Under the pieces are notes generated by a model that saw nothing but the letters and a program-made list of their open reading frames with translations, was not told the origin of the DNA and did no database searches. A program made the translations under genes and the position numbers. From positions 1 to 53,136 of the forward strand of contig JAFTDG010000040.1 of the NCBI GenBank assembly GCA_017454325.1: 53,136 nucleotides of DNA. Reading direction: 5' to 3'. The stretch is from Desulfovibrio sp. Its GTDB lineage: Bacteria; Desulfobacterota; Desulfovibrionia; Desulfovibrionales; Desulfovibrionaceae. Below, piece after piece: positions 18,732 through 27,038 of this stretch; within the stretch, counting starts at the first letter, position 1; every line of letters begins with the position of its first letter.

Positions 18732-21005
18732 CTACATGCCCTTGAACGGGTTGGGGCCCATAGCCATGATACGGTCGACAAAGCTGTCGATCAGGGCGGG
18801 AACCTTGTCGTATTCGTCAATGGCCACTTCAAATTGTTCCACACGCTCAGGCTGCACACCCAAACGGTTGAGGGTTTCAGCAATATTTTCCTTGCGGCGA
18901 GAGCATATTTCAGAACCCTTTACAAAGTGGCACTGATAATCATCGCCATATTTGCACCCCAGCAGCATAACGCCGTCAAAGCCCTTGCTCATGGCGTCCG
19001 ATACCCAGATGGCGTTTACAGAGCCCAGGCATCGCACTGGAATGATGCGGCAATACGGACTCCATGGCTTGTTCCGTGCGCCGGCCATATCTAACGCGGG
19101 GTACGCATCGTTTTCGCAGGCTAGAATGAGTACACGGGGGCCTTCATTTTTGAAGTCTTTTGGTACTGTTACCTCGCGGATCATGGAGCCAATCTGGTCT
19201 ATATTGTAATTAGCAAAGGAGATGACACGTTCAGGGCATGCACCAAAACATGTACCACAGCGCCTGCATCGTGCCGGATTGGGCTTTGGTGTCCCCTTCT
19301 CGTCATCGTCCAGCGCACCAAACGGGCATTCTTCAGTACAGCGTTTGCACTGTGTGCAACGAACAAAATTAAATACAGGATATGAGTTATCCCCGGAACG
19401 TGGATGTACAGCTACACCATGATTTGCCGCTTCAATACATTGAATTGCTTTGAGCACGGCACCCCTGGCATCTTCCTCGCAAGCATCAAGTGTCAGCGGT
19501 TGGCGTACACAACCCGCGGCATATACGCCAGTACGTCGCGTTTCATACGGGAAACAAATGTAGTTGGAATCTGTAAAACCATCAAAGAGCTGCAAATCCG
19601 GAAAATCCGGGCCCTGGCGATATTCGAAGCCCACGGTCACTTCTTTGGCTGATGTCGGCACAAGGCCTGTGGGCAGAACGACCATATCTACATCCAAGTC
19701 AAAGTCCATACCCAACAGAGAATTTTTGCAGGAAACGACCATGTGATTGCCAGCGTCGTGTATTCCAGTCACGTCGGCCTTGGTCATCATTATCCCGAGA
19801 CGATCTTGCATTTTTTTGTAAAAACGTTCGAGTATGCCCGGTATCGTCATATTTTTATACAGGATGAAGGCCTGACACGCATCATCCGTCTGCTCACAGA
19901 CTGTATTGGCTAACCGCAGCATGCCTACACTGTTAACAGCATTGGAATACTGGAGGTGGCGGATACTTTCCAGATCTTCCTTTACAAATGCCTTTTCCTC
20001 GGTTTCAGTATCTTTGGACGCTTCGGTCTGCGGTGCTTCCGTCTGGTCTTCGGCGGAAAGAGCTGCCTCTTTTTTAATGGCTTCTTCGGCCAGAGATGTA
20101 TCTAGCACAAAGGCGATGCGACGCGCACGAACCTTCCCTGCCACAAGCATTTTGCCAAATGCAGCGGCATCAACAACATTATCACTCTGACCAAGGCCCA
20201 TGGGACTCAGGTATTTCTGATCCAGAGGCACCCATCCTGTGGCCAGCACAACAGAGCCGATGTCTACGGTCTGCTGTCCGGATGGAGTAGAGAATGTCGC
20301 TTTGTATTCTCCAGGTTGGCCTTCGAGTTTTTCCATGTGTGCATTCAGGTGGACGGAAATCATGCTATCGTTCGTCACGCGGCTGATCTTTCCGGCCAGA
20401 TTTGTGGGCTGCTTGTCCGTCCAGGGGGTGCCCAAAGGTGATCCCATGGGAATATTGTTTGCAGCGCCACCTAGTTTATCGCTCTTTTCCAGGAGCACGA
20501 CTTCGTACCCTGTTGCCGCTGCCTCTGCTGCTGCAGTCAGGCCTGTCCATCCACCGCCAATGACAAGTATACGCTTGGTACCCGTGATAGCTGCAGAGTC
20601 GGGCAGGGTGCTCTTTTGCAGTTTCACAACCCCCATGTTCACGTAGTCACGTGCCATGGCAGTTAACAGCTCTGGAGCACCGTGGGTGGAATCCAGGGGG
20701 CTCTTGTCAGGATTGCGATATGCCTGCACACATTGCTCGCGCAGATTCACATGTTCAACCTGGATTGGCAGGCGATACAGATCAGAATCCACACGCGGGG
20801 AAGCTCCACACAAGAGCACTCCATCAAGCTCCTGTGTGGCGATATCTGTCTTAATTTCGTCCAAGGCCAAGGCCAGCACAGGAACAATTTTGACTACCGG
20901 TGTCAGATCACCCCATTTCTTTGTAGTCTGTGCGGCAAGTGCGGAAAGATCCAATCCGCCGCCGATATTCTGCTGGTCAAAATAGACGCCAATTTTACCG
21001 GCCAT
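18732..21005 (-). CDS. qmoB: Quinone-interacting oxidoreductase subunit QmoB (HdrA/MvhD-like)
   Basis: Soluble flavin and iron-sulfur subunit of QmoABC. The 757 residues show an N-terminal HdrA-like segment, the FAD site ILVIGGGWTGLTAAAEAAA near 146-164, and an acidic linker rich in Glu near 300-340. Two ferredoxin motifs, CTQCKRCTEECP and CRRCGTCFGACP, lie near 560-605. An MvhD/FrhD-like C-terminal domain covers about 640-757 (VLILACENDAYPAL, LGCKYGDDYQCHFVKGSE). HdrA and MvhD domains are the electron-bifurcation modules of heterodisulfide reductase, which underlies proposals that Qmo and APS reductase may work with a third partner. It starts 5 bases after the qmoA stop, with GGGAGG upstream. 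Confidence 0.94.
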   Translation of the reverse strand: MAGKIGVYFDQQNIGGGLDLSALAAQTTKKWGDLTPVVKIVPVLALALDEIKTDIATQELDGVLLCGASPRVDSDLYRLPIQVEHVNLREQCVQAYRNPDKSPLDSTHGAPELLTAMARDYVNMGVVKLQKSTLPDSAAITGTKRILVIGGGWTGLTAAAEAAATGYEVVLLEKSDKLGGAANNIPMGSPLGTPWTDKQPTNLAGKISRVTNDSMISVHLNAHMEKLEGQPGEYKATFSTPSGQQTVDIGSVVLATGWVPLDQKYLSPMGLGQSDNVVDAAAFGKMLVAGKVRARRIAFVLDTSLAEEAIKKEAALSAEDQTEAPQTEASKDTETEEKAFVKEDLESIRHLQYSNAVNSVGMLRLANTVCEQTDDACQAFILYKNMTIPGILERFYKKMQDRLGIMMTKADVTGIHDAGNHMVVSCKNSLLGMDFDLDVDMVVLPTGLVPTSAKEVTVGFEYRQGPDFPDLQLFDGFTDSNYICFPYETRRTGVYAAGCVRQPLTLDACEEDARGAVLKAIQCIEAANHGVAVHPRSGDNSYPVFNFVRCTQCKRCTEECPFGALDDDEKGTPKPNPARCRRCGTCFGACPERVISFANYNIDQIGSMIREVTVPKDFKNEGPRVLILACENDAYPALDMAGARNKPWSPYCRIIPVRCLGSVNAIWVSDAMSKGFDGVMLLGCKYGDDYQCHFVKGSEICSRRKENIAETLNRLGVQPERVEQFEVAIDEYDKVPALIDSFVDRIMAMGPNPFKGM

Positions 21006-21010
21006 GCCGC

Positions 21011-22246
21011 CTACCTCCCTTTCACCGTTTGTACCGCCTTCAATGCGGCGGCTGTGCCGGATTGCGCGGAGCGCATCACGTCAAGGGGCATACGCGCACA
21101 ACCGGCGGCGAAAATTCCTGCTTCTTCTCCCCCGGCAATAAAACCATCTTCGTCCAGGGGCAATGGCAATGGCGCACTTTCGCCAGCCAATGAAGGCTGC
21201 ATGCCTGTAGCCAGCACAACGAGGTCATAATCAAGGGTCAGTTTTTCACCGCGTACAGCATCTTCTGCAGTGATGCGAACTTTATCTCCAGGGGCCTGTT
21301 CTGCGTTGGCGACTTTTCCCTTGATAAAGTGCACATTTGGCAAAGCCTGCACCTTTTCAAGCACCTTCACATAGCGCCCTGGGGCACGCAGATCTATGTA
21401 GTACACGGTGATCTGTGTTTCGGGGCTCTGCTCTGCAATATACAAGCAGTGTTTGAGCGTGGCCATACAGCATATATACGAGCAGTAGTTGAGGTGATTT
21501 TGGTCCCGTGAGCCGGCACACTGTACAAAAGCAACATGATTTGGTGCTCTGCCGTCAGTGGGCCGCACAATACGTCCACCTGTGGGGCCAAAGGGCGAGG
21601 CCAGACGCTCCAATTGCATGTTGGTGACGCAATTCTTTACAGTGCCGGCGCCGAGATTGGTCAGATTAGTAACATCATAGGGTTTCCAACCTGTTGCCAC
21701 CACAACGGCACCAACGGAAAATTCCACTTCACGGGGCTTTTCTTCAACATTGAGGAATTTATTTCCTGCTACTCGTGCGGCATCTGCCTTGGAGAGGGCA
21801 TCTGTATCCAGCACATAGCGGTTAGGGAAGGCAAAGGGCATTGCCTTGTATAGGGCTTTGCGCTTGGACATGCCGAAATCAAATTCGTTTTCTACCTCTC
21901 CTTGCAGTCCCGATGCCAGCAAGTTGAATTCGACATTGTGTGGGGCCGTGTGCCGCGGGTTAATGCGTATACGTACATTGTAATCACCCTTGACCCCTGA
22001 AAAACCTATAACTTCAGCCTGCGTAAAAAATTTTATTCTGGGATTCTTCCTGATGCGTTGGAATTGGATTTCCAAGCCGCAGGAGGGGGGACAGAGTTTG
22101 GGGAAATATTTGTTGAGCTGGGCCACACGCCCTCCGAGCCAGGGCGTTTTTTCGACGATATAGACGTCATGTCCCAGTTCCGCCGCTTCAATGGCGGCTG
22201 TGAGGCCTGAAAAGCCGCCGCCCACGACGAGAATGGCATTGGACAT
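21011..22246 (-). CDS. qmoA: Quinone-interacting oxidoreductase subunit QmoA (HdrA-like flavoprotein)
   Basis: Flavoprotein subunit of the Qmo complex, homologous to HdrA of heterodisulfide reductase. 411 residues. The N-terminal FAD motif reads AILVVGGGFSGLTAAIEAAE (residues 4-23), followed by EKTPWLGGRVAQLNKYFP as in HdrA. A second nucleotide motif is VGAVVVATGWKPYD near 180. A cysteine-bearing patch CAGSRDQNHLNYCSYICCMA near 244-263 corresponds to the HdrA CxxC region. AGGAGG precedes the ATG. It lies 115 bases downstream of aprA, separated by a GC-rich hairpin. Confidence 0.94.
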   Translation of the reverse strand: MSNAILVVGGGFSGLTAAIEAAELGHDVYIVEKTPWLGGRVAQLNKYFPKLCPPSCGLEIQFQRIRKNPRIKFFTQAEVIGFSGVKGDYNVRIRINPRHTAPHNVEFNLLASGLQGEVENEFDFGMSKRKALYKAMPFAFPNRYVLDTDALSKADAARVAGNKFLNVEEKPREVEFSVGAVVVATGWKPYDVTNLTNLGAGTVKNCVTNMQLERLASPFGPTGGRIVRPTDGRAPNHVAFVQCAGSRDQNHLNYCSYICCMATLKHCLYIAEQSPETQITVYYIDLRAPGRYVKVLEKVQALPNVHFIKGKVANAEQAPGDKVRITAEDAVRGEKLTLDYDLVVLATGMQPSLAGESAPLPLPLDEDGFIAGGEEAGIFAAGCARMPLDVMRSAQSGTAAALKAVQTVKGR

Positions 22247-22315
22247 CCTGGATATCCTCCTGCGTTGTTACATAGCGGCTGAAGAAGGAAACGGCCTCCC
22301 GCCGCGATAGAAAGA

Positions 22316-22339
22316 GGGGGCGACCTCGCGGCCGCCCCC
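22316..22339 (-). terminator. GC-rich hairpin between aprA and qmoA, possible attenuator
   Basis: On the minus strand GGGGGCG and CGCCCCC (22333-22339 and 22316-22322) form a 7-bp GC stem with a 10-base loop, followed by TCTTTCT rather than a clean T-run. Partial termination or mRNA processing here would make aprBA more abundant than qmo messages. Function is inferred from position. Confidence 0.5.
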
Positions 22340-22361
22340 ACGGTGGCATCAGAACAGCCTG

Positions 22362-24365
22362 CTAGTCAGGAATGATCTGGATGTAAGGCCGTTTGAAGAT
22401 TGCGGTCTTACCGGTCGCAGGATCAAACTTTGAATTTACAAAGCACTTCCACTTGCTATCGTCCAGACCCATGAAATCGGCACGATAGTAGAAACCGGGG
22501 TAACGAGTCTCTTCGCGGAAGGCGATGTGCTGCATGTGCAGACGCACTGTCCACAGACGATGGTAGTTCTCCCAGCAGCGCAGCAGTTCGTGCAGGTCGC
22601 GAGCAGCCAGCTTTTTGGAATCCTCTTCCATCATGTCCAGCAGCCAGAAGCCTGTATCCAGCAAGGCTTTTGAGGTGGTGTAGTAGGTGCCCACACCGCC
22701 ACCGTACTCGTCAGTGGCCTTGATGAGGCGCATCATGAAGTTTTTCGGCGTGATGTAGTTGGGGTTCACGACTGGATCAGTGGAAGCACCCTTGAATTCC
22801 TGGAAGGTATAGAAAGGAGCGTAAATTTCCTTCTTCAGATCATCGGCGCTTTCTTTCAGGCTGGGCTTGAAGTCCTTGTGGTCTACAACCCAGCGGATCA
22901 GCTGCTTGCCGGCAAGACGGCCTTCAGCATGTGAACCAGAGGAGAATTTGTGTCCGGAGGCCCCCACGCCGTCAGCACATGTGAACAGGCCGTTGACCGT
23001 GGTCATACGGTTGTACACTTTGCCGTTGTCGGCTTTGATTTTGTAGTCATCGGGCACCCACTTTTCATCGGGACCGGAAGTCCAGATGCCGCAGCAGCCG
23101 GAATGCGAACCGAGCAGATAAGGCTCGGTGGGCATAATCTCGGAACCGCGTTCTTCAGGGGCCGTATTGCTAGCTGCCCAGAGGTTGGCCTGACCTACGC
23201 ACATGTCGAGGAAGTCTTCCCAGGCTTCGGCTTCAAGATCCTTCTGTTCCTCTTCGTTCATGGTGGCGAAGGTATTCAGCAGGGCGGTCTTGGTATCCAT
23301 GTAAATGGGACCGCGACCTTCACGCATTTCGCGAAGCATCATGTGGTTACGCAGGCAGGTAGGAATAACCTTGCCCTTGGCATAGCCGCGATCTTCGTAG
23401 GGTTTCAGCATGGCCTTGTTGGTGGCGCAGTAGTCCTCACCCTTGGCATTAGTGGCTTTCGCCTTGAACAGCAGGAACCATGCTCCCACAGGACCATAGC
23501 CGTCCTTGAAGCGGGCGGGCACGAAACGATTTTCCATCATGGTCATTTCGGCACCGACCTGGGCGCACAGGGTATATGTGGACCCAGCATTCCATACCGG
23601 GTACCAGGCACGTCCCATACCTTCACCAGTGGAGCGGGGGCGATAAATGTTCACGGCGCCGCCGCAGGCAACAAGCATGGCGTTGGTGCGGAAGATATGC
23701 ACTTCGTTGGCACGTGTGCTGAAACCCACAGCACCGGCGATACGATTGGGAGTCTTGGCATCAAGAAGCAGCTTCACAATGAAGATGCGTTCCATGTAAC
23801 GCTCTTCACCAAGGGCGTTTTTGGCAGCTTCTGCAACGATGCATTTATAGGATTCACCATTGATCATGATCTGCCATTTACCGGAACGCACCGGACGGTC
23901 ACCTTTGCGCAGGCTTTTGCCTGCGGCCTTGGCATCAGCGCCGTTCAAATTGTGAACGCCATCTTCCTTTTTGATCCAGCAGGGCAGACCCCAATCTTCA
24001 AACAGATGTACGGAGTCATCCACATGGCGGCCTACGTCAAAAATAAGATCTTCACGAACGATACCCATAAGGTCTGTACGTACCATGCGGACATAGTCGT
24101 CAGGGGTATTGTTGTTGTCATTACCTATATAGGTATTGATGGCGGAAAGACCTTGTGCCACAGCACCGGAGCGCTCGAGGGCGGCCTTGTCGCACAGCAT
24201 GATGTTGGTCACGCCATTGTCTTTGCCCCAACGGGCCGCTTCGTATGCGGCACCGCAAGCGCCCATACCACCACCCACGATAAGCACATCAACGTCGTGT
24301 TCCTTTACTGCGGGTTCGGCCAGGGCGATACCTTTGTTCGCTTCATTGATGGGAAGCATCGGCAT
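22362..24365 (-). CDS. aprA: Adenylylsulfate (APS) reductase alpha subunit
   Basis: FAD-containing catalytic subunit that reduces APS to sulfite and AMP in the cytoplasm. The N-terminus, beginning MPMLPINEANKGIALAEP, is the one seen in Desulfovibrio AprA. The FAD motif VDVLIVGGGMGACGAAYEAA lies at about 26-45, and the fumarate-reductase-like fold continues with LERSGAVAQGLSAIN near 88. Length of 667 fits the family. AAAGGAG precedes the ATG, and aprB ends 29 bases upstream. A 482-residue open frame on the opposite strand (22950-24398) is an antisense shadow caused by codon bias. Confidence 0.97.
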   Translation of the reverse strand: MPMLPINEANKGIALAEPAVKEHDVDVLIVGGGMGACGAAYEAARWGKDNGVTNIMLCDKAALERSGAVAQGLSAINTYIGNDNNNTPDDYVRMVRTDLMGIVREDLIFDVGRHVDDSVHLFEDWGLPCWIKKEDGVHNLNGADAKAAGKSLRKGDRPVRSGKWQIMINGESYKCIVAEAAKNALGEERYMERIFIVKLLLDAKTPNRIAGAVGFSTRANEVHIFRTNAMLVACGGAVNIYRPRSTGEGMGRAWYPVWNAGSTYTLCAQVGAEMTMMENRFVPARFKDGYGPVGAWFLLFKAKATNAKGEDYCATNKAMLKPYEDRGYAKGKVIPTCLRNHMMLREMREGRGPIYMDTKTALLNTFATMNEEEQKDLEAEAWEDFLDMCVGQANLWAASNTAPEERGSEIMPTEPYLLGSHSGCCGIWTSGPDEKWVPDDYKIKADNGKVYNRMTTVNGLFTCADGVGASGHKFSSGSHAEGRLAGKQLIRWVVDHKDFKPSLKESADDLKKEIYAPFYTFQEFKGASTDPVVNPNYITPKNFMMRLIKATDEYGGGVGTYYTTSKALLDTGFWLLDMMEEDSKKLAARDLHELLRCWENYHRLWTVRLHMQHIAFREETRYPGFYYRADFMGLDDSKWKCFVNSKFDPATGKTAIFKRPYIQIIPD

Positions 24366-24394
24366 AATAATTTCTCCTTTCGCGCACGCTGCAA

Positions 24395-24868
24395 TTAGCA
24401 GGTGAGGGTTTTGTCAGCTTCGCTCACTTCAAACTTCTTGCCGAGTACGGTCTGGGGTTCAACCAGAGCGGTTTCGGTGTACAGCTTGGAGTCTTCCAGC
24501 GTGGCGTCGCCCTTGGGGTCGTCAAAGGGCTTAATGGAACCTTCAGGCGTGGTGCGAATGGGGAATTTGAAGCGTTTCACGCTGCCATTACGGAACTTGA
24601 CCGTCCACATAACGGAGTCGGCCGAACGCATGGGGATACAGGTACCGCCCATGGGGGCAAAGTCCGCATAGGGGCGGGCAGTGATGGCGCCCTGGGGACA
24701 AATTTTTACGCAGGAATAGCATTCCCAGCAGGCGTCAGGTTCCTGATTGTAGGCACGCATTTCTTTGTCATCCAACACCATCAGGTCGTTGGGGCAAATG
24801 TACATGCAGGCCGTCTTTTCGCCACCCTTGCAGCCGTCACATTTGGACGGATCGACAAACGTCGGCAT
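24395..24868 (-). CDS. aprB: Adenylylsulfate (APS) reductase beta subunit
   Basis: Ferredoxin-like electron-transfer subunit of APS reductase. Two 4Fe-4S motifs are visible: CDGCKGGEKTACMYICP at residues 10-26, with the extended spacing typical of AprB, and CWECYSCVKICP near 48-59. A C-terminal tail that wraps around AprA follows. The start is the ATG at 24868 (MPTFVDPSKCDGC), with TTGGAGG upstream. This gives 157 residues; the longer reading from 24940 adds 24 residues of no family match. First gene of the aprBA-qmo operon. Confidence 0.97.
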   Translation of the reverse strand: MPTFVDPSKCDGCKGGEKTACMYICPNDLMVLDDKEMRAYNQEPDACWECYSCVKICPQGAITARPYADFAPMGGTCIPMRSADSVMWTVKFRNGSVKRFKFPIRTTPEGSIKPFDDPKGDATLEDSKLYTETALVEPQTVLGKKFEVSEADKTLTC

Positions 24869-24884
24869 ACGTATCCTCCAAGTC

Positions 24885-24900
24885 TTGTAAAAAGTTACAA
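24885..24900. promoter_or_regulatory. Inverted repeat TTGTAA-AAAG-TTACAA in the aprB leader
   Basis: A perfect 6-bp inverted repeat with a 4-base spacer sits 16 bases upstream of the aprB start codon, between the predicted promoter and the ribosome site. Its layout is that of a dimeric repressor operator and resembles a shortened Rex site (Rex consensus has TTGTGAA arms). It could equally form a weak RNA stem. Function not established. Confidence 0.35.
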
Positions 24901-24998
24901 AAACCCGCCAAGTTCGGCGAGGCGCACGGCAAAACACCATAATTGCCGGGCGTGGCCGAGCGCCTCCACAATGAAGGCAGGGCGTATGGCTTGCGCAT

Positions 24999-25028
24999 TT
25001 AATAACAAGCAGATGTCCTTTGCGTCAA
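24999..25028 (-). promoter_or_regulatory. Candidate promoter of the aprBA-qmo operon
   Basis: Minus-strand TTGACG (25023-25028) and TATTAA (24999-25004) separated by 18 bases. A start near 24992 gives a leader of about 124 bases containing the inverted repeat at 24885 and a small CGCC/GGCG hairpin near 24906-24919. Upstream of it, TTGTGT-N7-ACATAA at 25044-25062 is an imperfect inverted repeat that could bind a regulator. Confidence 0.5.
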
Positions 25029-25235
25029 CCCCCCTTGGCAAAAATTGTGTGAACATAACATAATCCATATTTGTAGACGATATACATTTGGTTGTGCTCA
25101 ATCTTTTTGATGCATTTCTGTTTTTCATTCTGGCACGGAGCGTCGGGATGTTTTACCCCTTGCAAGAGGTGTGGTTTCAAGCTAATTTTAATAGATGTCA
25201 TGTTGACAGATGCCCAAAAACAACGGTGGAGAACT

Positions 25236-26984
25236 ATGGCCGGCAATACCAATGTCTTTCGTAAACATGAGCATCAACAGTCATCCGTATCGCGGATGCG
25301 GGAGGGCCACGAGCCCCACAGCCGCAAGCCTTTACGCGAGGTGGTATGTGAAATTGACCGCGATATTCTGCGGTTGTTGCTTCGCCGGTCAAATTTGTTA
25401 GCAAAGATGCGTGGAGCAAATCCGAGACTTGGAGCAGCAGACGAAAAGGCAATACGGGAATCCTGGGAGGCTGCAGCAACACGGGTGAGCCGTGATCCGC
25501 GATTGTCAGGCCATCTGTTTTCTCTTATGCAGGACATTGAATTCCTGCCTCGTCCCAAACCTCAGGGGGACTCTGGCCAGGAGAGTGGCAAGGGGTTTCA
25601 GGAGGTGCAGCATACAGCCTTTAATCTGGCACCTGCTAAAAAACCTGTGCGTTTGCATATTGTTGCACCTCTGGATTGCTGGGCAAGCCAAACTTGGCTT
25701 ATGCTGGCAGCCGCTTCTGGTCAACCCTTGCGTCTCTCCCCCTGCCTGATGAGTACTCCAGTTATTGACTGTGTCAGGATGCTTACCCAGGCAGGAGCTG
25801 TTCTCATCCACGACACGCAGGAGGTGAGCGCCGCGTGTGCAGCACCAATGGGCACACCGGATATTGTTTTGCATGTGGGTGACAATGCCTGGAATTTTTT
25901 TATGGTGCTGGGGCACTATCTGGGACGCCCTTCCCGCGTGAAGTGTACAGGCGGAACAGCATTAAAACTCGCAGATTTTTCGTCTGTGCGACGCTTCTTG
26001 CCAACTCTTGGTGCACGCCTTGTGCCTGTAATTCCCAAAAGTGAAGGCTTACCCGTACGTTTGGAATGTTCGGGTATGCTCCCTGGTACTGTATCTTTGC
26101 CAGCAGACGTTCCGGCAGCATTTGTCGAAGGGCTTATGCTGGCAGCACCGGGATACGAAAAGCCACTGGCAATTGACATGGCTGCTCATCCCGACAGGGA
26201 GAAGATACTGGCACGCATGCTGCCTGTTCTTACTGCTGTCAAGGCTGATGTTCGGGTTGAGGAGACTGTGGTTTGTATCCATCCTAGTTTACTGCAGCTG
26301 CCCTCCTGCCCTGAAGTGGAGATGGAGGCGGAATTGGCTGTATTTTTGCTGACATTACCTCTGTTACTCGGTGGGGAAGTACATCTCGCAGGACGTTTTC
26401 CGGAACGCTATGAAGCTCGTTCTGCATTAGACGTATTGCTGAATTGTGGGCTTCATCTGCATATTGGAGATATGGAGATAACGGCCGAAAGCAAGATACC
26501 CCTGAAAAAAATGCAACAGCTTCGGGTACCTTCTTCTTTATCGGTATCTTGGTCCCCCTTGCTTGTGGCATTGGCAGCATGTGGCGCGCTGTGTGCTGGG
26601 GAAATGGCCATGCCAGATCTGCCCGACGGAACAGAGTCCTCATTGGTGGAGAGTTTTTTTCATGCCGTTGGGGTAGAGACGGATGAACAAGGCGCATTGT
26701 GTAAAATTTCACAAGATGTTTCCTGTCCTATCTGGAATGCCCCAGATCCGGTCTGGGCCATGGCACTGGCATTGGTTGCCTGTGTGCGTTCTCATTTGAA
26801 GCTTGGCAACCCCAGTGTGATGACCGCCCTTTACCCAGCTTTTTGGGCTTTGTACAATGGCCTGCCAGAACCGAAGATTGGAAGCATGGCTTCTTGTCCC
26901 GAAGCGACGCCTGTTCCATCGCGGCGGCGTATTATTACAGATGCCGTTGCTCTGGTGCCGCCAGAGCCCCGAGAAGAGGAGTAA
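25236..26984 (+). CDS. Chorismate mutase-like domain fused to a degenerate EPSP-synthase-fold protein
   Basis: 582 residues from the ATG at 25236 (GGTGGAG upstream; earlier in-frame ATGs lack a ribosome site). Residues about 33-104 look like an AroQ chorismate mutase (LREVVCEIDRDILRLLLRRS, then ADEKAIRESWE). Residues about 137-560 follow the whole EPSP synthase (AroA) fold in order, but the catalytic positions are changed. The SKSxSNR site reads PLDCWASQT, GNAGT reads GDNAW, ERPI reads LADF, SSQF reads PAAF, KESDR reads DGTES, and the HRxAM site reads PVWAM. The last lysine motif (AKSFPDF) reads TALYPAF. It is therefore unlikely to be an active EPSP synthase. It is transcribed divergently from aprBA. 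Role unknown. Confidence 0.7.
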   Translation: MAGNTNVFRKHEHQQSSVSRMREGHEPHSRKPLREVVCEIDRDILRLLLRRSNLLAKMRGANPRLGAADEKAIRESWEAAATRVSRDPRLSGHLFSLMQDIEFLPRPKPQGDSGQESGKGFQEVQHTAFNLAPAKKPVRLHIVAPLDCWASQTWLMLAAASGQPLRLSPCLMSTPVIDCVRMLTQAGAVLIHDTQEVSAACAAPMGTPDIVLHVGDNAWNFFMVLGHYLGRPSRVKCTGGTALKLADFSSVRRFLPTLGARLVPVIPKSEGLPVRLECSGMLPGTVSLPADVPAAFVEGLMLAAPGYEKPLAIDMAAHPDREKILARMLPVLTAVKADVRVEETVVCIHPSLLQLPSCPEVEMEAELAVFLLTLPLLLGGEVHLAGRFPERYEARSALDVLLNCGLHLHIGDMEITAESKIPLKKMQQLRVPSSLSVSWSPLLVALAACGALCAGEMAMPDLPDGTESSLVESFFHAVGVETDEQGALCKISQDVSCPIWNAPDPVWAMALALVACVRSHLKLGNPSVMTALYPAFWALYNGLPEPKIGSMASCPEATPVPSRRRIITDAVALVPPEPREEE

Positions 26985-27002
26985 AAACCGCCTGACGGCG
27001 GT
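26982..27002. terminator. Terminator between convergent genes
   Basis: ACCGCC (26987-26992) and GGCGGT (26997-27002) form a stem with loop TGAC. On the minus strand it is followed by TTTTAC and should end the PEBP-like lipoprotein gene. On the plus strand it follows the fusion gene directly but has a poor T tail. Confidence 0.65.
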
Positions 27003-27038
27003 GTTATGCTCATAGCCCGGAAAATACTGGCGGTATTG

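Noticed and set aside
22950..24398. 482-residue open frame on the plus strand opposite aprA
   Set aside because: It lies wholly antisense to the well-supported aprA gene, shows no domain, and long antisense frames are common opposite GC-biased coding DNA.
25132..25152. TGGCACGGAGCGTCGG upstream of the EPSPS-like fusion gene
   Set aside because: The -24 half is perfect but the -12 position has CG instead of GC, so it is not a sigma-54 promoter by consensus.
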